Assembly: GCA_004565275.1 (NCBI GenBank)
Contig: SDOX01000128.1
Span: 248,839 to 312,838, forward strand
Direction: 5' to 3'
Source: Nannochloropsis salina CCMP1776
Taxonomy: Eukaryota; Sar; Eustigmatophyceae; Eustigmatales; Monodopsidaceae
DNA length: 64,000 nt
In this document: one piece after another, positions 55,558 through 64,000 of the stretch
Numbering within the stretch: position 1 is the stretch's first letter
Layout: each line of letters opens with the position of its first letter
The notes under the pieces: model-generated
The model's database searches: none
What the model was told of the DNA's origin: nothing
The model's input: the letters and a program-made list of their open reading frames with translations, nothing else
Translations under genes and position numbers: made by a program

Positions 55558-58270
55558 CTTTGTTTGAGTGCTTTACCTCGAAGGGTTTCTGTGGACGACG
55601 ATCCCAGGTGATGATCTGCGAGGTTATGAATGAGAGAGAGTGAAGGGATGGTGAGGATATCTACGTGCAGGCTAACCTTGACGTTCATGACTCGTGAGCG
55701 TGCGTCTCCTGGACGTCAGGACTCCCGTCACAGAATTTCGCTTGTCATATCTTAGGCGGGTTTCAGCGCCCAAACACGAGCGAGAGAGATAAATATAGTC
55801 TAATGGTGCGCGCTAACATGTAGGATGGACCAATCTATCGTCTCATAGGGACCCCAGTTGCTCAAAGGGGAGAGCAGGGGTAGTGGAGGGTAGGGTAGTC
55901 AGGTTTTGGGCCTGGCTCAGACGTCCACGGATAGGCCAAGAAGCACCAACACCCAGAACACTCTTTTGAGCAAGGTAAAGGTGAGTTTCCCCAGAATTCA
56001 CTGCTTCACGAGCCCTTCAGTGACCGAAGACCACCACGTATGCCCCACAGCACCCGCCTCGGCTGGAGGCACGCGGCGGCTGCCTCGCGAACGCGAACGG
56101 AGCAGATAAAACCTAGCACAACAACAAAGCGAGAACACTGGTGTGCGAGTCAGAGACAGATGTGACCCAAAAAGGTGCCAGACCCAGGCGAGAGAGACAT
56201 AGAGAGAGAGGGAGCGCGACCCCTTGAGTCAGCAGGGTGCGAGGCGAGCCAAGCGTCAAGAACATTTCTAAGATCGAGGTAAGGCGTGACGTCCGAAACT
56301 CCAGCGACGCCCGTCATCAGAGACCTGAGCCGGAGTGCAGGCGCCGGGCGGGCTACAGCACCAGGGAATGCAGCGCCACAATGCACCCGCGACACAAGAG
56401 AAAGTCAATCGTGAGAATCGTGATAGTATCACCAACGAAGCGCAGGCCACGTGCAGCGAACGTGCGGTGTCACCTCAACCACCATCAGGCGCTTGGTGAG
56501 CCGGCGTACCGGCGGGGGTGACGCGTCACGAGCGTCTCGGGATCGCCGAATTGCCCCCGCCTCTGCACGGATATCGGGCTACTTACCAAGTTTATTGATC
56601 TGTTCTTTGAGTGGCAACCCCTCCTTCGAACGTCGTTTGTTCGCCTCTCTCAGCGTTTCTGCTACCCTTTCAATGTGCTGCATTCCGTTCTCGCCCAACG
56701 CACACAAGTTTATTCCCTTCAAACGCCCTGAAGTGGAATTGCCCCTCAACAAAACCGTGGTGCTTTCGGGCATCATTTTGTGTGAAATGAGCAAATGAGA
56801 AACATAGAACACATACGAGAAGCAAAAAATCGACGCAGGGTTCACACGATTTGTTATAAGTCTTCTTTTGTTTCTCTAACTTCTGTCCGTCATAATGGGG
56901 CTTCTTTGCGTCCCATCTGGGCATCAAGGCTCATTTCGAGTTTTAGTAACTTAACGTTTGCCGCGAAACAGAGTCCCTTGTCATAGGACCTGATCTCCTC
57001 AACTTACATGACGTAATTCAATTAGTCGAAGCTTTGCAAAATTCATCACGTTGAAGGAATGGCGTGAGCACCGCTGGGAGCTTGTACATAGCAACTCAAT
57101 GGTGAAGGTCGAAACTAAACACATGGCTAAGCGATCATGTCTATCTAAATGCAGCCCTCTCTTTGTAATTCATAGTGGTGGTTCTATGCTTTTTCTCGAA
57201 CGCACTTTTCGCGGGATATATAAAGGCAGTGAAGAACAAGAGTGGTCTTTCAATGGATTCTGAGGTCATGGCGTCGCCCAAAAGAGAATCTATAGATATG
57301 ATGGATTACTTCGATTGCGTGTGAAAAAAGCATGCGGATGGAGGGCAAAGTATCCTGAGGCAGAGGGTAACCGGGGGTAGCACGGCTTCACGGTCACTCA
57401 ATAGTCCACTCATCGAAGTATACCACACAAGTCTTGCTCACTATCGAAGGAAGAGTAGGCTTACTCGCAGACTATTTAACGAAGAGCGGTGATATTTTCA
57501 GTGTGCATTTGCGAATGAGAAAATCTTTTAGTTGATATTTGACCTTCGAGCGGTGAAGCACCCTCATTCCAGACTTGGCCAAAGGGCTGCCGTGCCATCA
57601 CATTGAAACTTTCACAGGGGTCAATACAAGCAATTTTCTTTACCTAAGGGACGAAACAAGAATCAGAAATTAGAATATATAATAAAATATAAACGAGGAA
57701 TCCGACACACATGACCTCCCAACTACGAAGTGTACTGTAGATATGCCAATTCTGTGCATTCTGTGCTAAAAAAGCAGACACGCGGATAGACTTGTTGTCC
57801 TCTTCTTCTTTCGGTGCTTCTTTGTCAAATCTTTATACTCCCCTAAACCCTCTATCTGCCGTGACAAGGCTGTCTCGAACATAGAGTGGGAAGCTGCTTT
57901 TCCATGTCAGCCGCTAATCTCTGCATCAAGATAGAGCGCACTAAAAAAGGTTTCAATTCGCTGTCTATCCCATTTTTTTTTATCCAAGTCAACCTATCAT
58001 TCGATTGTCGTAGAATTGTCCGAGGCGAAGCTTATTTGTAGGTTGATCAAGCATTTTTGAGTCGGTACACGGCCAAAAATAGCTAGAATCATGGGCCATG
58101 GGCGATAGGGCGGAGTCAGCAAAAAGCCGTTTCTCTAACCGTCCTTAACAGTCGAGCTTTTAACTTGTGCTATTCTTTTGAGTGGATCACTTGTCCTTTA
58201 CGCTAAACAAATAATATACGGCTTCATTTCATGCCCAAATCTGAATATTTCATAAGGTTTTGGCTCTTGG
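55558..58270. other. Long gene-poor region between desaturase and channel genes
   Basis: 2.7 kb between divergent starts, about 1.5 kb of it (56780-58270) AT-rich and without any frame of note. Between 55560 and 56580 there are several GT-AG-like sites on both strands, for example GAGCAAG|GTAAAG near 55973 and ATCGAG|GTAAGG near 56279 on plus. Apart from the candidate exon listed separately I see no gene. Confidence 0.4.
56586..56779 (-). CDS. Candidate first exon of an unrecognised gene
   Basis: A minus-strand frame starting ATGATG at 56779 reads MMPESTTVLLRGNSTSGRL and then a charged helical segment (GMQHIERVAETLREANKRRSKE, split here as seen), ending at an AAACTTG|GTAAGT strong donor near 56586. 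Composition is protein-like, unlike the surroundings. The following exon is not found with confidence; an acceptor CGATCTTAG near 56270 is one choice but leads to a Ser-rich tail. Family unknown. It may be chance. Confidence 0.3.
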
Positions 58271-61200
58271 ATGACGAGGATCATGCCCCATTCTTCTCCG
58301 GAGCTCTACATACCTGCCAGCCCTGCCGCGGACGCACCGCCATCGACCGATGTGGACATATCATCCATGAGCCAGCTTCGCAAAAATTCTGGGCAAACAC
58401 AATTTTCGAAGAGGCCGAATTACATAGAGTCGTCTAGCGCACCGCGGGCGCAGAGGATCATTTCCCGTGATTCGCAAAACGAGGACGAAAACGGTTCAAA
58501 GAAAAGCAAGCAGCCGCTCTCCTTCGCACACTGGACCCGACAAGCATTGGTGCACGTTTTGGTGAGTTGGTTATTGATGTTTGGTATCAATCCTGTCAAA
58601 ATCTACATTTAGTCCGTTTTGGTGATTACAAGCAATCATTTTGGCGCTACCTTTCGACCGATTTCCTCATTCTCTCGGGTAGGTTCAACACAATGTCGAG
58701 CTGCGCCGGGAAGCAGAACTGCCCCATGGCTATCTGGTCCACATATGTAACACTTACTTCGCCAATAAGCCCGCCCCTCTTATTCCCGAACCGTGGCCTG
58801 TGGAACTGCAGGTCTCAGCAGAGACTGCGGCCTGCTCCATCCAACGGGCTTGGATCCGACACGTAGCTACCCGGCGAAAGAAGAGTATGCTGGCCCACCA
58901 GACCTCAGACCGAACGCTTCGGGCCGAGGGCATCCTCTCCCCTCCAGGATCCTCTGACGCAAAGGCGCTGCACGCTGCCGCCGACTGTCCCACTCCATTA
59001 GCAGCGGGCCGCGAGCTTGAACAACCGTGGTATCCCCCCGACTTAGAACTTGCGCGAGACTATGCAGAATGGAATCATCCACGCATGGGAGGTCCTGGAG
59101 GTCCACTATTTCCGCTTTGTAAAACCTCGACAGGCCGGTATTGCGTGCTGGGGGGGTGCGGGGAGCAGCTAGACCTCTGGGATGAAGGACAGGTATCTGA
59201 ATTGTCCATCTACGGCTCAAGTATCAGCAACTTCTTCAAATTCGAGAAGTGGTGCGCTTGGACCTCTTTGTGTCTCTTTTTCATATACCTTCCTGTATTT
59301 TTGCTTAACACATTCGGGAGTGGGGAGCCGGCGCATGGGACGGGGCGCCTTGTGTCCCTAACACGGACGACCTTGGGCAACCTCTTTCAGACGCTGGAGA
59401 GCAGGCAAGGGACGGCGGTCCTGCCGATATGCGAGAGTCTCACACGTCACTACCCGTCCGCAATAGATTGCACGTTGAGTGAGGCACAAACTGCTATGAT
59501 GTTCACGCATACCGAGCTCGCTGCTTGTATCTTCTTGTACGTCGCCCTCTCTTGGCTGCAGCTCTTCCAGAAGAAGGAATCCCAGTATTTAGACAGGTAA
59601 GTCCTCCATAGTCAATGAGTAGGAATGGTCCTGACTGTTGCTTCGAATCTAGCTCTCAATTACGCCTTTGCTTTACGAACTACCTGCACATAAACAGATA
59701 CACGGTGACAGCAGGAAAGTACACGGTCCAGATCACGAACATTCCGGTCAACGTGACAGAGGCGGACATCAAAGTTCATTTTGCTCGCACACTTAATTTG
59801 CCAGTGATGCAGGTGACTTTAGGCTACAACAACGCACCAAAAATTGAAAAGCAAAAGCTGCGAGGCTCCCTCATGAAGAGGCGTCATCTTGTTGTGAATC
59901 GGTGCCGGTACCTTAACCAACAGCTAGCATGTAATGGGGTTGGCGACAATGATCGCGCGCGCGATTGTTCCCGGAAAATTGCAGATAGCTTGGAAAGGGC
60001 TACGCACTGGTGGTGGAGGCGTGAGCTACAGGGCCTGAAACAGGAAAACGAGCGACTGCTAGCTCGCCTCTCAGCGTTGAACGCCAAACTCGGGGCTACA
60101 CACGAAGAGATAAGACCGCTCTGTGCATTTGTGACTTTTAATTCTGAGGCTGCACGCAATGAGGCACTTCGTGCGTACGGATTAAGCTCCCTCCATTTCC
60201 TGTGCATGCCTCACGGGTTGCGTTTGGCAGGCCATCGTCTTCGAGTAACGCCAGCCCCGGAGCCCAGCTTAATTCTTTGGGAAAACTTGCAGTATGGACG
60301 AATGGCTCGATTCAGACGCCAACTTCTGACGACAATGCTGGCCGGACTGCTCATCAGTCTGCCTCTCATTTTTGCATTCGTCGCCCGCTACTATCAGGAT
60401 CAAGGTCGACGGCAGCAGGAAGGGGGACAAGAAGGGTCAGGAAACGGGGGAAGAGATACCCACCACGCTGAGGGCTTAGCCGCCTTCTGGACCGTCGTGG
60501 CGACATTTTCTACTATTGGTAGTAACTATTTGATTCAGTTGGTGCTACAATGGATGACAGAATTCGAAAAAGCGCATACCGTGGACATCCAACAGTTTGG
60601 ACGAAGCATGCAACTCTTTGTCCTGAAGTCCGTCAACATGGCCGGCATAGTACTCGTTGTGAACTTCAAGGTGATCCAGAAATCATTGCATATCAAGATA
60701 AATGAACCCGGGAATTTTGTAAAAGAGTGGTACTATACGACTGGCTGCAACCTGCTTCTCATAATGTTTATAAACGTTGTCAGCCCTCTGCTTCCAAGCC
60801 TTAAATCCTATTGCGCGCAATGGCATGCTCAGCGGAAAGCGGCGCGTGGTCAATTTACAGGATCCATAACTCAGAGTGCTGCGAACAATGTCTTCATTGG
60901 CCCGGAATTCGCTATTGCTATCCGATACTCTTCAATATTGGTCACTTTCTTCGTCTGCTTTGCGTATGCCACCGCCATGCCTCTTCTTCTTCTCATCGGA
61001 GCGGCGTCGTTCTACGTGGGTTACTGGGTGGACAAATTCCTTTTTTTACGGTTCAATCGAATTCCGCTTGAGTACGGGAAGGTGCTTTCGAAAGGTGCGA
61101 TTAAGGTAATCCAGGTGGCTTTACTCTTTCATGTCATCATTTCTATTTGGGCGTTAAGCCAGGATGAGTTGTTTCCCTCGTCCACTGAGACCAACTCGCC

Positions 61201-61828
61201 CTTGGGGCGAGCGGTGAGATCGGGCACGGCTTGGATGCATAGATCAATTGCACGACGTTTGCAAAAGGCACACATACAGCCTCTCGTCATCTTGTTCCTG
61301 GTATTGGCCATTGTCATGATAGGGCGAGCACTCCTGAAGTCTGTTTTTACCATTCTTTGCTCTCTCTTCCGCGTATTTGCAAATTGTAACCGGACATGTC
61401 ACACCCAAAACGACGATGAGTATATTGAAAAGGGGGGCTGTAAGTGCTCCTTCTTTGGGGAGGTCAATGGGTTAAATGAGTTTGCGAGTATCGACGTGAC
61501 GTATCCGCGGGCGATCGAGCGAGGGCTGATCAAGGGTTTGCACACGTACAATATCCTAGCAAATCCTCGTTACAAATCTGCTTTTCGGATCAGTGACAGG
61601 TTTGCAAAGCAGCATCGCCATGTTGAGTCTATTCGTGGCAGCTTTGAGGCACATAGTGATGGAGAGGAAAGCGATGGGCAGATAGATGAAGACGAGGAGG
61701 GAGGGGTGGTTGCTGCGGAAGATAAGTATTTGGAGTACGAATGCCACGCTAACGCCGTACCAAACGGACTGCTTCTCGTAAGCCCTCTGCCCAATGCGCC
61801 CCCCCCTCCGTCTACTCCTCACGGCTAA
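58271..61828 (+). CDS. OSCA/TMEM63-like multi-pass membrane channel with IQ motif
   Basis: Three exons: 58271-58561, 58683-59596 and 59698-61828, giving about 1111 residues. Intron 1 is GTGAGTTGG to CGGGTAG (phase 0). Intron 2 is GTAAGTCC to TAAACAG (phase 2), joining YLDR to YTVTAGKYTV. The N-terminal 100 residues are disordered. An IQ calmodulin-binding motif (CSIQRAWIRHVATRRK) lies near 148-163. Two membrane helices at about 288-310 and 369-392 come before a cytosolic domain with a ferredoxin-like start (ITNIPVNVTEADIKVHF, about 413) and a coiled coil (about 505-533). Seven to nine more helices follow (about 610-960). This order, TM then cytosolic ferredoxin-like domain then TM bundle, fits DUF221/CSC1 channels; anoctamin is the alternative. 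The tail is acidic. Confidence 0.62.
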
Positions 61829-62220
61829 GCGTCGTTGAGGTAGTGCCGCGTGCACAAACCTACAGAGATATCAAGTCCCTGGTGAAGATGATATCGGTGT
61901 AAATGGAGATATTCCCTATCATGTGCAAAGCCAAGAGACCAGCAACAGAGTCGCTGTACATGTCGAGAAAGGACGACACCCCAATATCGCAAAATAATAT
62001 ACCATATTCTTGTCGCATATCTATGACTTGTGCAACACACACGTTGTTTGCTCCTCATTTTTTTAAATACGCTTTGACGCCTTGCAGCGGCTTCAAGGCA
62101 CTTCTTTCTTTTTTGCCACTTTGAATCTTTCTCGTAGCAGTGTAGAGTCACATTTCCACTCCAGTCTTTTTCCTCGTCCCTCCGGTCTCTCAACCCACCC
62201 TCGTCTTCCGCCCCCGAGGC
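61829..62220. other. Convergent 3' intergenic region
   Basis: Between the stops of the channel gene and threonyl-tRNA synthetase. No coding sequence is recognised. Confidence 0.5.
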
Positions 62221-64000
62221 TCATACATCCCGGCTGTACTCCCGCTCGTACAGGCGGAACATTTCCACCGTCTCGGCGATGCTTTTCGTGCCGTGCACTT
62301 TGTTGTCACGCGTACGGATGTTGACTGACCCTCCCTCCTCCTCTGCGCTTCCAACCACCAAAATAAAATTGTACTGGGCGAGTTGCCCTTCTCGAATTTT
62401 TTTGTTCAGCGTCTTGGTCGAGTCATTAACGTCCACGAAGAATCCTGCGTCATGCAGCGATTTTTGCACGGATTGCGCGTAAGAGATGTGGTTCTGCCCT
62501 ACCGGGACAACGATCGCTTGCCGAGGAGAAAGCCAGAAGGGCCATTTGCCTCCGAAATGTTCGGTCAGCACTGCAACCATGCGCTCCACGGATCCCAGCA
62601 TGGCCCGATGCACAATTATAGGACGGTGGTATCCAGGATCTAGGACGTCCCCACCCTCGTTCGCTTCTGCGGCCGCCTCTGCGTCTGAGTTTGCTGCCGC
62701 TGCTGCCGCTTCCTCCGCAGACGGCATCTCCATCACAGGCGAAGGCCCTCGCTTCTCCCCCTCCCCATGGTGAGCACCGTGTCCGCCCTGGTACTTGAGC
62801 TTGAATCGAATGGGCAGTTGGAAGTCCAGCTGGATGGTAGCGCACTGATGGGGCCGCTCCAGCGCGTCAAAGACCTTGATGTCGATCTTGGGCCCATAGA
62901 AGGCGCCGTCGCCTGGGTTCAGCTGCCACCCCTCCGGCCCCCCCGTGAACTCGTTCAAGGCCTGACTGAGCTGCTCTTCCGCGACCTCCCAGAGGGCGGC
63001 GTCTCCCAGGGCTTTCTCTGGCTTGGTCGACAGCTCGAGGCGATAGGTCATCCCGAGCGCCCCGTAGACAAACTTCATGAAATCTAAGCAGTCCAGCACC
63101 TCCCCCTTCACCTGCTCCTCCGTGCAAAAAATGTGAGCGTCATCCTGGACGAAGCGTCGCACTCGCGTCAGACCCGCCAAGGCCCCGCTCAGTTCATTGC
63201 GGTGCAAGACTCCGAATTCTGCCATGCGAATGGGCAGCTCCCTGTGCGAGCGCACGCGATGACCGAATATCAGGCAGTGCCCCGGGCAGTTCATGGGCTT
63301 GACCCCGAACTCCTGCCCCTCGATGTCGAAGACGAACATGTTCTTCTTGTAGTGCTCCGCGTGGCCCGAGGTGTACCAGAGGTCCAGATTGAAAATGTTG
63401 GGAGAAATCACCTCCGTGTACCCACGCAGCCAGTACTGCCTGCGAATGAAATCAACCAGCTTCTGGTAGATGCGAGCCCCGTGAGTGAGAAAGAAGCCAC
63501 TGCCCGGGCTGAGGGTGTGGAAGAAGAACAGCTCCTGCTGGGTACCCACGCGTCTGTGATCCTTCTCCCGGGCCTGCTCCTGGAAAGCCAGCCACTTCTT
63601 GAGCCGATCCTTGTCGGGAAAGGAGATGCCGTACACCCGCTGGAGGAGGTCGTTCTCGGTCTGCCCCAGCCAGTTCGCGCCCGAGTTCTTGACCGCGGCG
63701 AAGGCCCGCACTCGGCCCGTGTGGGGCACGTGGGGCCCCCGACACAAGTCAATCAGATCTCCGTTGCGGTAGACGGTGGTGTAGCCGCCCTCGGGGATCT
63801 TACTGGAGATGATGCTCGTCTTGAAGGCATTGTACTTGAAGAGCGCCAGGGCCTCCTCCTTGGTCACCACCAGGCGCTCGAACCGCTGCTTTTCCTTCGC
63901 CGCTTTTCCGACCAGCGCCTCCAGGTCCTTGAAGTCGGTGTTGCTGACGCCATGCTCGCCCATGTAACAGTCGTAGTAGAACCCATCCTGCACGGGGGGG
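62221..64000 (-). CDS. TARS: Threonyl-tRNA synthetase (5' part cut by window edge)
   Basis: Charges tRNA-Thr. About 593 residues are visible, open to the right edge; the TGS domain and start are outside. The visible part begins in the editing (SAD) domain: FYYDCYMGE, YRNGDLIDLCRGPHVPHTGRV. The class II core follows: motif 1 region with FIRRQYWLRGYTEV, the zinc-site Cys in KPMNCPGHCLIF, motif 2 FGVLHRNELSGAL..TRVRRFVQDDAHIF, then GDGAFYGPKIDIKV, IQLDFQLP and motif 3 VHRAMLGSVERM. The anticodon-binding domain starts at WPFWLSPRQ and ends AETVEMFRLYERE. Between FKLKYQG and YHRPIIVHRA is a 50-residue Gly/His, then Ala/Glu-rich insertion (62640-62790). Overall it is the eukaryotic/bacterial type; compartment unknown as the N-terminus is missing. 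Confidence 0.96.
   Translation of the reverse strand, partial: PPVQDGFYYDCYMGEHGVSNTDFKDLEALVGKAAKEKQRFERLVVTKEEALALFKYNAFKTSIISSKIPEGGYTTVYRNGDLIDLCRGPHVPHTGRVRAFAAVKNSGANWLGQTENDLLQRVYGISFPDKDRLKKWLAFQEQAREKDHRRVGTQQELFFFHTLSPGSGFFLTHGARIYQKLVDFIRRQYWLRGYTEVISPNIFNLDLWYTSGHAEHYKKNMFVFDIEGQEFGVKPMNCPGHCLIFGHRVRSHRELPIRMAEFGVLHRNELSGALAGLTRVRRFVQDDAHIFCTEEQVKGEVLDCLDFMKFVYGALGMTYRLELSTKPEKALGDAALWEVAEEQLSQALNEFTGGPEGWQLNPGDGAFYGPKIDIKVFDALERPHQCATIQLDFQLPIRFKLKYQGGHGAHHGEGEKRGPSPVMEMPSAEEAAAAAANSDAEAAAEANEGGDVLDPGYHRPIIVHRAMLGSVERMVAVLTEHFGGKWPFWLSPRQAIVVPVGQNHISYAQSVQKSLHDAGFFVDVNDSTKTLNKKIREGQLAQYNFILVVGSAEEEGGSVNIRTRDNKVHGTKSIAETVEMFRLYEREYSRDV

Noticed and set aside
1-64000. Operons, CRISPR arrays, insertion sequences or virus-like elements
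   Set aside because: The genes are eukaryotic with introns and divergent promoters. No repeat arrays, reverse transcriptase, capsid or transposase-like frames were recognised.

Overview
The window is nuclear DNA of a compact eukaryotic genome. Genes sit on both strands, mostly as divergent or convergent pairs. Most are one long open frame; a few have one or two short GT-AG introns of about 97-270 bases (PPIL3, DUS1-like, eL14, COX6B, the OSCA-like channel). Several products that are normally soluble carry a hydrophobic N-terminal signal-like sequence, in two cases with Phe at the likely cleavage point. That pattern fits a complex secondary red plastid, so I read this as a photosynthetic stramenopile, probably a eustigmatophyte of the Nannochloropsis type. 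The lineage call is inference from gene style, not from a marker.

Layout, left to right: a DUS1-type tRNA dihydrouridine synthase (cut by the left edge); PPIL3 cyclophilin; katanin p80; a gene-poor AT-richer stretch; a YqgF/RuvX-like nuclease with a signal peptide; sideroflexin; a coiled-coil protein resembling mitoribosomal mS26; a decayed BLM/Sgs1-type RecQ helicase; arginase; a very large RECQ4 (Sld2 + GRF + SAP + helicase); a proteasome alpha subunit with an apparent signal peptide; a 2800-residue Nup188/Nup205-like nucleoporin; two unrecognised genes; a TRM11-like tRNA methyltransferase with a signal peptide; an unrecognised membrane protein; ribosomal protein eL14 (three exons); a Lines homologue; phosphopantothenoylcysteine synthetase with a C-terminal membrane segment; COX6B (two exons); a PWWP/PHD chromatin reader; a bacterial-type RecD2 helicase with a signal-like N-terminus and long disordered region; a delta-9 desaturase; a long gene-poor stretch; an OSCA/TMEM63-like channel with an IQ motif; and threonyl-tRNA synthetase (cut by the right edge).

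Most neighbours are unrelated in function, as expected for a eukaryotic chromosome. Two themes stand out. First, DNA helicases and repair factors are over-represented: RECQ4, a dead BLM-type paralogue, RecD2 and YqgF. Second, several proteins of usually cytosolic or bacterial type (YqgF, proteasome alpha, TRM11-like, RecD2, one unknown) start with secretory-type leaders. They could be parts of plastid or periplastid DNA, RNA and protein maintenance. No virus-like element, CRISPR array, rRNA or convincing tRNA was seen.
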